From: Ceratotherium simum simum
Taxonomy: Eukaryota > Chordata > Mammalia > Perissodactyla > Rhinocerotidae
Assembly (NCBI RefSeq): GCF_000283155.1
Contig: NW_004454173.1
Coordinates: forward strand, 5,233,876 to 5,297,875
Direction of reading: 5' to 3'
DNA length: 64,000 nucleotides
Shown here: positions 1 through 10,717 of the stretch, in pieces
How the letters are laid out: each line of letters starts with the position of its first letter
Position numbering within the stretch: the first letter of the stretch is position 1
The notes under the pieces: model-generated
Told to the model about the DNA's origin: nothing
Database searches by the model: none
Seen by the model: only the letters and a program-made list of their open reading frames with translations
Translations under genes and position numbers: made by a program

Positions 1-689
1 GGAGGCATTAATTCTCATATCACTGGGTCGTTATTTCAATAAAAAAATCTATCAAGAGATGAAAATAGTCATTGCATCTTTAAAAATGCTTTAATGTTAC
101 CAATGAGTCAGTTAGTTACTTACCTGGCCCATATCTCAAAATTAATTCCTAAAGCTATTTATACTTTGTGGGCTGTCCCTGGAGCCACACTTTAAAGGAT
201 GCTATTTCCAGCAGGAGTTCAGTCATTCAAGGCAGTATCCTGGGGTTTTCAGTTCAAAAAATCAAATTAGTGCAGCTGGGCCGATTACCAAAAGCCATTA
301 GAAGACTCTGCTTGCCTCTTGAACAGCTCCCTACTCTCCTGCACTCTTCCTGCCTCAGAACCACGGATGTTCAGTGTGAGAGCCTTTTCCCTGAATTGCT
401 TTTGGCACAGGCTGCAGGCAGGCAAGCCTGCAGTCAGAAGCTCATCCAGAATCAAAGTTATATGACAATGCTCATCTTGGCTCCATAAGTCAAAAGGAGA
501 GTTCCATTTTGGCACAAGACCTTCTGCTCTGACCCATGTCAAGGATATTCACTTATTTTTCAGGGCTTTTGATAACCTCATATCAATGTTAAAATGAGGA
601 TCCCAAGATAATAAAAAATGATCACTAAAGTCTTTATTAATTATATTTTCAGATTTATTAAGAATTATTTTGTCAGGTTTGTCACAGAT
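1..689. other. Unique sequence, no gene seen
   Basis: No family, splice-bounded exon or repeat is recognised here. Open frames of 106 and 85 codons overlap on opposite strands around 168-542. Neither has a recognisable domain, and overlapping frames of this size are expected by chance. Confidence 0.5.
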
Positions 690-696
690 TAAATTT

Positions 697-1046
697 TGTC
701 CTCCCCCAAATTCATATGCTGAAGTCTTAACCCCTAATACCCCAGAATGTGACTGTATTTAGAGATTTGGAGAATAATTAAGTTAATTAGATCTTTAGGG
801 TGGACCCTAATCCAATATGACTGGTGCTATTATAAGAAGAGATTAGGACAGACAGACACCGAGGGAGGACTATGTGAACACACAGGGAGAAGATTGCCAT
901 CTACAAATCAAGAAGAGAGACTCCAAAGGAACCAACCCTGTGGACACCTTGATCTTGGACTTCCAGCCCTCAGAACTGTGAGAAGATAAATGTCTGTTGT
1001 TTAAGCCACTCAGTCTATGTTACAGCAGCCCTAGCAAACTAATACA
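697..1046 (+). repeat. MLT1-type LTR (ERVL-MaLR)
   Basis: The block starts TGTCCTCCCCCAAATTCATA and ends with 'caaactaataca', so it has the TG...CA termini of an LTR. Inside are the phrases I associate with MLT1 LTRs: 'gtggaccctaatccaatatg', 'cttataagaagag', 'cttggacttccagccctcag' and 'tgtttaagccactcagt'. It is a solo LTR with no retroviral interior. I see no clear flanking duplication, which fits an old insertion. The subfamily is not resolved. Confidence 0.8.
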
Positions 1047-3159
1047 AGGTTTCACTGGTTGAAAATCCACATCATAAATCATGAGGCACAAGAAAGCTCA
1101 TAACCACATATGGCAGCAGTGGTACCAATGATAGCATTTGATTTACGATCTGAGAATATCTTTTTGCTCTAACTGGCCCTGGTTAGATATCGGTTGTGTG
1201 TCGAATTTGGAGCCACCCATGATCGGTCTCCATGAAATAGTTATTCTTTGAACAAGGTGTTCTTTGTCCTATTCTAAACATGAAACACCTTCCTCACTCC
1301 GAACACCTTTCTCATCTTCTAGATCCCAGTGAGCTCTTCTGAATTCCACGTTCTGTGTCCTTCGTTCCTTCTCTAGGGTCTGTGTCGGTTGAGCTAACCC
1401 TCCCCCTTTCCAGAATCAGCTAATTGGCCTCTCTCGCCATCTCCTCTATCCTTTCCCTCTCCAGCCAAAAGGAGATGCCCTCCTGAGACACACACATAGG
1501 CAGGTGCTACTTCTCAGTGCCTTGTGGGTTGTCTCCTTTACTGGCCTTGACTTCGTCACCAGGAATTGATCAACTATTAGCGATAGAGTCCTTCTTTACT
1601 TGCAAAAAGAAAAAAAATTCATCAATGTCCTAAAATGTAACTTCTGAAGAACATAAACAAGAGAACCCTAATTTGAGGAAAAAAATATTTTCAACAATAT
1701 GTGAAAACTGAAGCAGTTGTGAATTCAGATTAAAGTTGTAGAGATAGAAGATGAATTGTCACATTGCAAGTCTGTGGAGCCATCATATGGACTTGCTCCT
1801 GCAGAGGGGTGGTTCTCCACTCGAGGTGAGTTTCCTGATAGATCTCATTCACAGAGATCCTGAGTTAATTGGTCTGCGGCAGGGCCCATTCATTGGTATT
1901 TCAAAAATATATCAGGAATTTGAAGGAGGGGTTATTAATGAGGGAAAGAGAGAGAGAAAGAGAGAAAAAAGTTAGTGAAAAAGAGACAGAGAGATTATGA
2001 GAGAGAGACTGAGAGACGGATGAAGGAAAAAAAAAAGGCATTGGTTTATTTTTTGTTCCTAACTACTATGCAGGACCCAGTAGTTCCTTTGCAAGCAAAA
2101 TTGGGAATAAATTAGGTTTGACTGAAGCTAAGAGCATCATATTAAGACTTTGGAAAAACAACTCAAATTGTTGCATTGCAGAATGGATGTTATCTTTAAC
2201 TGTGGCATCACCATGAGACACCTTTACAAATTACAGGGTACAATGGGTTATTTTGATGAGATTATGGGTTCTTTATATTGCTTACTCAGACAGGGATAAC
2301 GACAGAATAAAACCATGTATGTTTATAGTTTCTATTGAAAAAGCCCTTAAAGATGACCAGGGTTAAAGTAATGATGATTGCATCTCTGAGATACGTTTTA
2401 TTTATAATGAGGTTGGTACCATCTCTTAATCTGAGCAACCACATTTAAACGTCAAGGTGGGCAAGATTCCTTCCAGTTGTAACCAATGGTCTGCTACCTG
2501 ACTGCCACCTGGTTTTCCCTGCTCTTCTTCCTGCTGGGTAATATTCATTTGCTGATGTTTTGAGGTCCTCAAGTGACAAATAGTTGAAAATTCAAGCAGG
2601 ATGGTGAGTTATTACAAAGGGCTCCTTATTATTTACCATTGTAAATTAATTGATTTTTTTTCATTCTTGAATCTAACAGACAACAAGAAAAATTAGGTTA
2701 AAATAGTGCTGTGGCAATACGATGTCTAGGACGAGGGGAAGTAACACACACAGGGAAGCTGGCTGAGACGACATCCAACTTATATGTATTATTTGGTAGT
2801 CAGCTGCAATAAAGAATATCCTTATGAAGAAATTAAATGAAAATACATCATTACATTGTTTTCCTGTGTCCCCTCTTTCTCCATCTGAATATCCTGGAAG
2901 TGTTTCAAATTCAACATTCTTCCAAATGAACTAATTTCCTCTCACTCTAAAATCTGCAGGTTCCTCCTAAATTCTTGGCCTCAGTTAAAAGAATCATCCT
3001 CCAGCCACATGAGAAACTTCCACACCACCATCCACACTTCTCTCCCCCTCACACCCAGTGCACTCACCCTATCCAGCCAGTTCCACTGCCTAATGTTTTC
3101 TGGAGTTAACTCCACCACTCTCTAGTCCACTGCCACTAGCTTACTTCAGGTCTGCATTA
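1047..3159. other. Mostly unique sequence with a weak hAT/MER5-like trace
   Basis: No gene is recognised. Around 1855-1905, 'tgagttaattggtctgcggc' followed by 'agggccc' resembles the interior of MER5-type hAT elements, but the match is short and diverged. The longest frame, 1751-1975, runs into the purine tract below and has no domain. Confidence 0.4.
1936..2038 (+). repeat. Purine-rich (GA/GAAA) low-complexity tract
   Basis: About 100 bases consist almost entirely of A and G, with 'gagaga' blocks broken by a few T and C bases and ending in a run of ten A. It is a degraded GA-type simple repeat, capable of intramolecular triplex formation but with no evidence of function. Confidence 0.8.
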
Positions 3160-3705
3160 TTCCTTACCTGCAGAACTGCAAGAGTTTCCTAATGGAGTGC
3201 TGAGCCAGCTCCAATGCCAAAACACCTTTAGGAATGAGGCAGTTATCAAAACAACAATAACAGAACAACAAAAATGCTCTGTCCCTGGTCTCACTGCCCA
3301 CCCCTGCCCCCCAAGCCATTTTACATAACATTTCCAGAGGTATCTTTTGAAAATAAAAGTTGAGCATATTATTCCTTTGCTTAAGACCTTTCAATACTTT
3401 AAAGATATAGCTCAAATTTCTTAGCATTCTCACCACTTCATTCCTGCCCACACTGGATGGTTCTACTTACTTCTCAAACAAGCCATGCCCTCTCTTACCT
3501 CTAGATCTTTGCACAGTCTACTCCTTATTTCTAGAATATCCTTTAGCACTCCCTATCTCTAATCCTAAACTCCTTCTCTACCTTAACTTTTAAGCCTAAA
3601 ATCAAATGTTACCACCTGGCCCAATTAGCATCTCTTGGAATGAGTTATTGATCCTTCCTGTCAAGAGCCCTAACACTCTGTACAAATTCTCATTGTAAGT
3701 TATTC
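3160..3705 (+). repeat. LINE-2 (L2) 3' fragment
   Basis: The strand carries the usual order of phrases from the 3' part of L2: 'cctttgcttaagacctttca' at about 3373, then 'gatctttgcacagtctactc', 'cctaaaatcaaatgttacc' and 'acactctgtacaaattctca'. The copy is strongly diverged and has no intact frame. Confidence 0.7.
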
Positions 3706-3709
3706 ACCA

Positions 3710-3840
3710 CTGTAAGTTATAGTACCTACTGTGTGCTAGATGCTAGAGATACAGTAGCAAATGAGAAAGGTAAAGTCCGTGTTCTCATGTGACTAATATT
3801 CTAGTGGGGAGAGAGAGAGAATAAATAAACAATAAGAGCA
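3710..3840 (-). repeat. LINE-2 (L2) 3' end, antisense
   Basis: 'acctactgtgtgctagatgc' followed by 'tagagatacagtagcaaatg' and 'ctaatattctagtgggga' is the reverse complement of the L2 3' terminus. It lies tail-to-tail with the plus-strand L2 just upstream. Similar antisense-L2-like wording at about 4080-4190 and 5100-5270 may be the same copy interrupted by the L1 at 4204. Confidence 0.65.
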
Positions 3841-4203
3841 ATATCTATAGTGATGCGGGGACAGAAATCTAACGGGGATAGACTGAGGACAGAATAGGAC
3901 ATGAGGAAGTGGAGACAACTTAGCACATTTTGGGGTTTTTATTTATTTTCATGTGTTCCTTGTCCTCTAGACTGTGACCCACAAAGAGCAATGATATCTT
4001 ATTTACTAAGAACAGGCCCCTTCTCTTAAGGAGTTACAATCAAATACAGGGGGAAAAATACTCCTATACTATGATATCAAATGTGACAGAGTCTTTATAA
4101 GAGATAATCAATGCTACAGGAGTGGCAGGCCATACACGGGAGGTCCCATGAGAGATTAGTCTTGAAGGATGTGGTAGGATTTGGTCAGATGAAGATGGTG
4201 AGA

Positions 4204-5087
4204 GAAGTAAAAATTGTCTTTCTTTGTAGACAACATGATCTTATATATAGAAGATCCTAAAGACTCTTCAAAAAAACTGTTAGAACTAATCAACGAATTC
4301 AGGAAAGTTGCAGGATACAAAATCAACATACAAAAATCAGTGGTGTCTCCATACACTAACAATGAACTATCTGAAAAAGAAATAAAGAAAACAATTTATT
4401 ATATTAGCATCAAAAACAATAAAATACTTAGGAATAAATTTAACCAAGGAGGTGAAAGATCTGTATACTGAAAACTATAAGACATTGATGAAAGAAACTA
4501 AAGAAGACACAAATAAGTGGAAAGTATCCCTGTTCATACATCAAAAAAATTAATATTGTTAAAACGTCCATAGTACCCAAAGCCATCTATAGATTCAATG
4601 CAATTTCTATCAAAGTTCCAATGATATATTTCATGGAAATAGAAAAAACAATCCTAAAATTTGTATGAAACCACAAAAGATCTTGAGCAAGAATAAACCT
4701 GGAGGCATCACACTTCCTGATTTCACAGAGTAGAATGTTGGTTGCCAGCAGCTGGGGGGTGAGAGAAATGGGCAGATGTTGGCCAATGGGTACAAAATTT
4801 CAGTTACACAAGATGAGTAAGTTATGGAGATCTAATGTCCAGCATGGTAACTATAGTTAACAGTACTGTATTGTATACTTGAAAGTTGCAAAGACAGTTC
4901 ATCATAAATGTTCTTACACCCATTACCTCATATATTTACCTTTTTTTATGGACTTAACTAACCTTATTGTGGTAATCATTTTGTGATATATGTGTTTATC
5001 AAATCATCATGGATGCATCTTAAACTTATACAAAGTTATATGTCAATTATATCTCAATAAAGCTGGAAAAAATTTAAGAAATAAAAA
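4204..5087 (+). mobile_element. Truncated, internally deleted L1 with TSDs
   Basis: The 5'-truncated L1 begins in the reverse-transcriptase domain of ORF2. The catalytic motif, normally F-A-D-D, reads F-V-D-N here, so the copy is dead. ORF2-like sequence runs with stops and frame breaks to 'cttcctgatttcacagag' at about 4715-4732, then jumps directly into 3'-UTR-like sequence, so the C-terminal ORF2 region is deleted. It ends in 'ctcaataaagctggaaaaa' and an A-rich tail. A likely 13-bp TSD, gaagatggtgaga at 4191-4203 and gaagatggttaga at 5088-5100, flanks it with one mismatch. Confidence 0.8.
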
Positions 5088-5100
5088 GAAGATGGTTAGA

Positions 5101-6003
5101 CAAAAGGGTATTCTAGAGTGAACAAAGGCCAGATGTGGACACTATGGTGTGTGTCCAGGAAACTATGAAGAGCACAGTCTGACAGGACAGTGAATGTGAA
5201 GGAGTGAAACAGGAGGTAAGAAGGGAAACGTGGACTAAGATGAAATCATGATGGCCAAGTACAAGTTTACATTTTGTCCACTTCCTTATTAATTTCCAGA
5301 AAAGTTTCAATGAACTGCTTTTGGAATTCTCTACACTTTGTCCAATAGGTTTTCTTATTCCCAATCAAAACCCCTAGTACAAGAAAGTTCCAACATGGGA
5401 GGAACATTCCTAAGGAGCTGCTCATACATGCTAAATCCATTTAGTTTTCACGGAGTAACTGCCATCCACCCCTTTACTCTCAACATCAAATTGTCACCAA
5501 TTGTGTTATATATGGATGGTAGAACCACTTAAAAATTCTCATATATTTTATTTCCTATAGCTGGTTATCAATTTTTAATTTATAATCATCTTACCTTCCA
5601 AAAAAGATTTTGAGACAGCTTCTCACTTATTGTTTGGAAAATATGGTTTGTCTGTCAATAATCCATTTTGGTTCGCCACTTTGACAAATTTCCCTGCTCT
5701 GAGGTGTTAAGTTACATTCCCTTCCTATTTCAAGAGATTCCCTGGTGTCCTCTTATGAAGAGGGGTCAGAACTTTTCTTTGCTCATACCGGAATACCAGC
5801 AAGGAGATACAATCTAACTGTAAGTCCTTCACTTATAACCAAAAAGTCTGAGTAACGGGCTTGTATTCAACTACAGTTACTCATTTTTCATATTATTTGT
5901 TTGCAAATCTCCACCTCCAGGTGAAGCCAGTGTTCTAGGAAGTCATGGGAATTGCAGACAAGTCTATTGAGATAAATGCTTCTGGAAAGACTCATTATCT
6001 ACA
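5101..6003. other. Unique or ancient-repeat sequence, no gene seen
   Basis: The first 200 bases loosely resemble antisense L2. The rest has no recognised repeat or exon. The overlapping frames at 5113-5364 (minus) and 5338-5532 (plus) have no domain. Confidence 0.4.
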
Positions 6004-6023
6004 ACTATATCACACATTTTTGG

Positions 6024-6262
6024 GGTGTGTGAGAGGAAGATTAGCCCTGAGCTAACATCTGTTGCCAATCCTCCCGTTTTTGCTGAGGAAGATTGGCCCT
6101 GGGCTAACATCCATGCCCATATTCCTCTACTTTATATGGGACGCCGCCACAGCATGGATTGATAAGCAATGCATACGTCCACACCCTGGATCCAAACCTG
6201 TGAACCACAGGCCGCCAAAGCGGAGCTCTTGAACTTAACCACTATGCCACCGGGCCAGCCCC
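6024..6262 (-). mobile_element. ERE-type tRNA-derived SINE (type B)
   Basis: On the minus strand the tRNA-like head, ending here as 'caccgggccagcccc', is followed by the body unit 'cccatataaagtagagga' and two 'gttagctcaggg' repeats. Flanking copies of 'actatatcacacatttttgg' (6004-6023) and 'actatcacacaatttttgg' (6263-6281) are a slightly diverged TSD, showing L1-driven retroposition. The element is non-coding and was presumably transcribed by RNA polymerase III. Confidence 0.9.
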
Positions 6263-6555
6263 ACTATCACACAATTTTTGGTAACTACCTATTGGAATTC
6301 TCTAAATATGACAAAAATAAGAAAATACTATATGTTTAATTCTTCCAAAGGCCATTTCATTAATTTAAAATCTTTTCAACAATGAGTATGTGAGCTGATT
6401 TTGATTCTCAAAGAGCAGACCATTCATGGGAAATAATAAATGTAGGCAGTTTCACAGTGCTTTCTTTTTATATTCAACTCTTTTTAAAAATATGCATACT
6501 TCTCTGCAAAGAGCTGACCTTACCAAATGAGTTGGGCATTAAGACCAGGTTTATG

Positions 6556-8410
6556 CAGACAAGGATGCCCACTGTCACCACTCCTATTTAACGTAGTACT
6601 GGAAGTCCTAGCCAGAGCAATCAGGCAAGAAAAAGAAATAAAACGGATCCAAATTGGAAAGGAAGAAGTGAAACTCTCACTATTTGCAGATGACATGATT
6701 TTATATATAGAAAACCCTAAAGAATCATCCAAAAAACTTTTAGAAGTAATAAACAAATACGGTAAAGTTGCAGGATACAAAATCAACATACAAAAATCAG
6801 TTGCATTTCTATACACTAACAACGAAGTAGCAGAAAGAGAAATTAAGAATACAATCCCATTTACAATTGCAACAAAAAGAATAAAATACCTAGGAATAAA
6901 CTTAACCAAAGAGGTGAAAGATCTGTACACTGAAAACTATAAAACATTGCTGAAAGAAATTGAAGAAGACACAAAGAAATGGAAAGATAGTCCCTGCTCT
7001 TGGATTGGAAGAATTAACATAGTTAAGATGTCCATACTTCCTAAAGCAATCTATAGATTCAATGCAATCCCTATCAAAGTTCCAACAACATTTTTCACAG
7101 AAATAGAACAAAGAATCCTAAAATTTATATGGAACAACAAAAGACCCCGAATAGCTAAAGGAATCCTGAGAAAAAAGAACAAAGCTGGAGATATCACACT
7201 CCCTGATTTCAAAATATACTACAAAGCTATAGTAACCAAAACAGCATGGTACTGGCACAAAAACAGACACTCACATCAATGGGATAGAATCGAAAGCCCA
7301 GAAATAAACCCACACATCTATGGACAGCTAATCTTCGACAAAGGAGCCAAGAACATACAATGGAGAAAAGAAAGTCTCTTCAACAAATGCTGTTGGGAAA
7401 ACTGGATAGCCACATGCAAAAAAATGAAAATAGACCCTTACCTTACACCATACACAAAAATTAACTCCAAATGGATTAAAGACTTGAATGTAAGACCTGA
7501 AACTATGAAACTTCTAGAAGAAAACATAGGCAGTACGCTCTTCGACATCGGTCTTAGCACCATATTTTCAAGTACCATGTCTGACCGGGCAAGAGAAACA
7601 ATAGAAAAAATAAACAAATGGGACTACATCAAACTAAAAATCTTCTGCACAGCAAAGGAAACCATCAACAAAACGAAAAGACAACCTAACAATTGGGAGA
7701 AGATATTTGCAAACCATACATCTGATAGGGGCTTAATCTCCAAAATATATAAAGAACTCATGCATCTCAACAACAAAAAACCTACCAACCCAATTAAAAA
7801 ATGGGCAAAAGCCCTGAACAGACATTTCTCCAAAGAAGATATACAGATGGCCAACAGACACATGAAAAGATGTTCAAAATCATTAACTATCAGGGGAATG
7901 CAAATCAAAACTACAATGAGATATCACCTCACGCCCATCAGAATGGCTATAATTAACAAGACAGGAAACAACATGTGTTGGAGAGGATGTGGAGAGAAGG
8001 GAACTCTCATACACTGCTGGTGGGAGTGCAAACTGGTGCAGCCACTATGGAAAACAGTATGGAGATTCCTCAAAAAATTAAGGATAGAACTACCATATGA
8101 TCCAGCTATTCCACTGCTGGGTATTTATCCAAAGAACTTGAAAACACCAATGTGTAAAGATACATGCACCCCTGTGTTCATTGCAGCATTATTCACAATA
8201 GCCAAGACTTGGAAGCAACCTAAGTGCCCATCGAGGGACGAATGGATAAAGAAGATGTGGTATATATACACAATGGAATACTACTCAGCCATAAGAAACG
8301 ATGAAATCCAGCCATTTGTAACAACATGGATGGACATTGAGGGTATTATGCAAAGTGAAATAAGTCAGAGGGAGAAGGTCAAATACCGTATGATCTCACT
8401 CATTAAGTAG
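6556..8410 (+). pseudogene. 5'-truncated L1 ORF2 (RT palm to C-terminal Cys motif)
   Basis: In the intact element ORF2p is the endonuclease/reverse transcriptase that copies L1 RNA into the genome. Here 618 codons remain open, from the [10 protein letters not shown] segment just before the palm to the natural stop. Numbered from an in-frame ATG at 6527, the RT motif F-A-D-D is at residues 53-56. The C-terminal motif C-x3-C-x7-H-x4-C is intact, with C484, C488, H496 and C501. The first ten codons (6527-6555) are host flank including the TSD, so that ATG is fortuitous. The endonuclease domain and the front of RT are missing, so the product could not act as a full retrotransposase. The long open frame implies a recent insertion. 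A host-derived promoter would be needed for any expression. Confidence 0.9.
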
Positions 8411-8712
8411 TAGATAATAACAACAACAAACAAACACATCGAGACAGAGATTGGATTGGTGGTTACCAGAGGGGAAGGGGGGAGGGAGGAGGGCGAAAGG
8501 GATAATTCAGCACATGTGTGTGGTGATGGGTTGTAATTAGTATTTGGGTGGTGAACATGATATAATCTATGCAGAAATAGAAGTATAATGATGTACACCT
8601 GAAATTTATACAATGTTATAAACCAATGTTATTGCAATAAACAAAAAATTTTAAAAAAAGAAAATTACATCAATAAAAAAATAAAACCTATAACTTTAAA
8701 TAAAAAAATAAT
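6556..8712 (+). mobile_element. Young-looking 5'-truncated L1 (perissodactyl L1)
   Basis: The copy starts inside the reverse-transcriptase domain, reads through the rest of ORF2 without a stop to 8410, and continues into an L1 3' UTR with a G-rich tract ('gaggggaaggggggagggag', about 8470). It has an AATAAA signal at 8637-8642 and an A-rich stretch from 8642. A perfect 15-bp TSD, aagaccaggtttatg, lies at 6541-6555 and again at 8856-8870. The insertion point reads cATT/AAGAC, close to the L1 endonuclease preference TT/AAAA. The downstream TSD is not at the first A-rich tail but about 150 bp further on (see 8713-8851). Confidence 0.92.
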
Positions 8713-8851
8713 AATTGTTCAGTGAGTTGATTAATGTAAACAATCAGTACCATTTTTAACAGCATATAGAATACCATCCATAGTGAATTTGTTATTGACA
8801 TACTTGGATAGTCTCTCATGACAAGGAAATAAAGAATACATACCACACTTT
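8713..8851 (+). other. Candidate L1 3'-transduced segment
   Basis: Non-L1 sequence lies between the L1's own A-rich 3' end (8642-8712) and the downstream 15-bp TSD (8856-8870). It contains AATAAA at 8828-8833 and ends about 20 bases later in 'tttaaaaaa' just before the TSD. This is the arrangement left when an L1 transcript reads through its own weak signal and uses one in the flank of its source locus. The start is uncertain because A-rich sequence extends from 8642; the transduced part could begin near 8665. Confidence 0.65.
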
Positions 8852-9119
8852 AAAAAAGACCAGGTTTATGTAAGGGAAGTGTTTTCCAATGATAAAATAT
8901 TGTTTATTCCTTAACACTTTTTCTCAATATATGAAGGTTCTATGCTCAGTTAGAGTTGGTTGGAATTCCAATCAGGATCTGAGCATGGACCTGACATATG
9001 TCCTTTCCCAAGAACTTTAAATCTGATATATTTATGATGCTTGGACCTAGAGTTAAACTTCAGAAAGAAAAGAATTTCATCCAGTTCAATTCCTCCATTT
9101 TTTAAAATCCTTTTTGAAA

Positions 9120-10490
9120 ATTGTAGAATATAACATAGACTTAGGAAGGTGCACAAACTAAAGATATAAATAATTTATAACAAAGTAAACACCAAAAAAT
9201 CACTTCCCAAGTCAAGAAATAGAAGATTGGGAGCACCTGAGAAGCCCCCTTCATGTTCTCTCCCAAACATTATCTTCTCCCTCCAAACAGAAGCACACCC
9301 TTGGTTTTCTTCATAGTTTGGCTACCTAAATCTGCATCTCTAAATTCTATTGTTTAGTTTTGCCTCATTGTTTTTTGAACTTTATATAAATGTGATCATA
9401 CAGGATTTTTTTATGTACCTTGCTTCTTTCATTCTACAGAATGATTGTGAGATTCATACAAACATTTTGTAAAGCTGTAGTGTATTAATTTTCATCACAG
9501 AATAGTATTCTATTGTATGAAAATACTACAATTAATTATCCACTCGAGTGTTAATAGACATTTAGTTTTTTTCTCAGTCAGAACTATTAAAAATAACGTT
9601 GGGAGTTTAATGGGGATTTCACAGAATCTATCAATCAGTTTGGGAAGAATTGACATCTTTACACTATTGAGTCTTCCATAGTATATCTTTCCATTTATTT
9701 AAATCTTGTTTAATTTACTTCAATAATATCATATAGTTTTCTGTGTAGAGGTCTTACATGTAATTTGTTAGATTTATTCTTAGCTATCTGATTTTTGTGT
9801 GTGTGTGTGAGGAAGACTGGCTCTGAGCTAACATCCATTGCCAATCCTCCTCTTTTTGCTGAGGAAGATTAGCTCTGAGCTAACATCTGTGCCCATCTTC
9901 CTCTATTTTGTACATGGGATGCCGCCACAGCATGGCTTGATGAGTTATGTGTCGGTCCATGCCCAGGATTCGGACCTGTGAACCCCGGGCCACTGAAGCG
10001 GAACACGCGAAGTTAATCACTACACCACCAGGCTGGCCCCCACTTAGCTACTGATTTTTCTATTGCTATTTTGGGTGTTCTTTTTCATCTTCTGCATATT
10101 TCTGACATATAGAATTGCAATGACATAATTGTATTTTTATAATATAGCAGCACTGATAAACTCTCATATTAATTTATCATGTAGAAATAATAAAGATTTT
10201 ATTTCTTCCTTTCCAATCTTTATATCTTTATTGCTTTTTCTTATCTACAAGAAAAAGCATTAGTACAATGCTAAATAGAAGTGGTAATAGAGACATCCTT
10301 GCCTATTCTCTCAATCTCACAGTAGAGAGAAAGCTTTAAACATTTCATCATTATTATGATATTTGTTGTAGGTTTTTTGTTTACAGTATTTAACAGATTA
10401 TGAATCTTTATTTTCCTATTTCCATAAATAGTTCTTTTTTAAAAAAAATCATAAATGGATATTGAATTTTATCAAATAAGCTTAATTGGT
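9120..10490 (-). mobile_element. Old L1M fragment, antisense
   Basis: From about 9180 to 9600 the plus strand shows antisense L1 3'-UTR phrases such as 'tgtttagttttgcctcattg', 'gaactttatataaatgtgat' and 'tagtattctattgtatgaa'. From 9600 it passes into antisense ORF2, for example 'gaattgacatctttacacta' at 9648. ORF2 is riddled with stops and deletions. An ERE SINE at 9797-10042 interrupts it. Confidence 0.75.
9797..10042 (-). mobile_element. ERE-type SINE (type B) nested in L1M
   Basis: The tRNA-like head lies at the right end ('caccaggctggccccc') with two 'gagctaacatc' tail units at the left. The TSD is cttagctatctgattttt (9779-9796) and cttagctactgattttt (from 10043), with one base difference. 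A 'tgtgtgtgtgtg' stretch occupies the place of the A-tail. It inserted into an already present antisense L1. Confidence 0.88.
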
Positions 10491-10494
10491 AATC

Positions 10495-10717
10495 AAAGGA
10501 CTTCTCTAAGTACTTCTACACTTTAAGAAAATAAAAGGCCTAGACAATTTTACTGGCAAGTTTTACCAAACCTTTAAAATAGATAATATCTGTCTTGTAC
10601 AGTTGTTTAGGAAATTAGAAAAAAGAGGAAGATAACCAACATATTTTATGAGACTTGTGTTACCATAATATCAAAACCAATCAAGGATAGCATGAGAAAA
10701 GTATACCCCAAAAGCAC
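10495..10717 (+). mobile_element. Old L1M ORF2 fragment, left half of a split copy
   Basis: Plus-strand L1 wording, 'aggcctagacaattttactg' then 'gcaagttttaccaaaccttt', corresponds to the start of the RT domain, where the usual text describes selecting bait residues before F-Y-Q-T-F. The frame is broken. The copy stops where the antisense L1 at 10718 begins and appears to resume at 15001. Confidence 0.65.

Noticed and set aside
6520..6930. 136-codon minus-strand frame
   Set aside because: It is the antisense shadow of the L1 ORF2 remnant.
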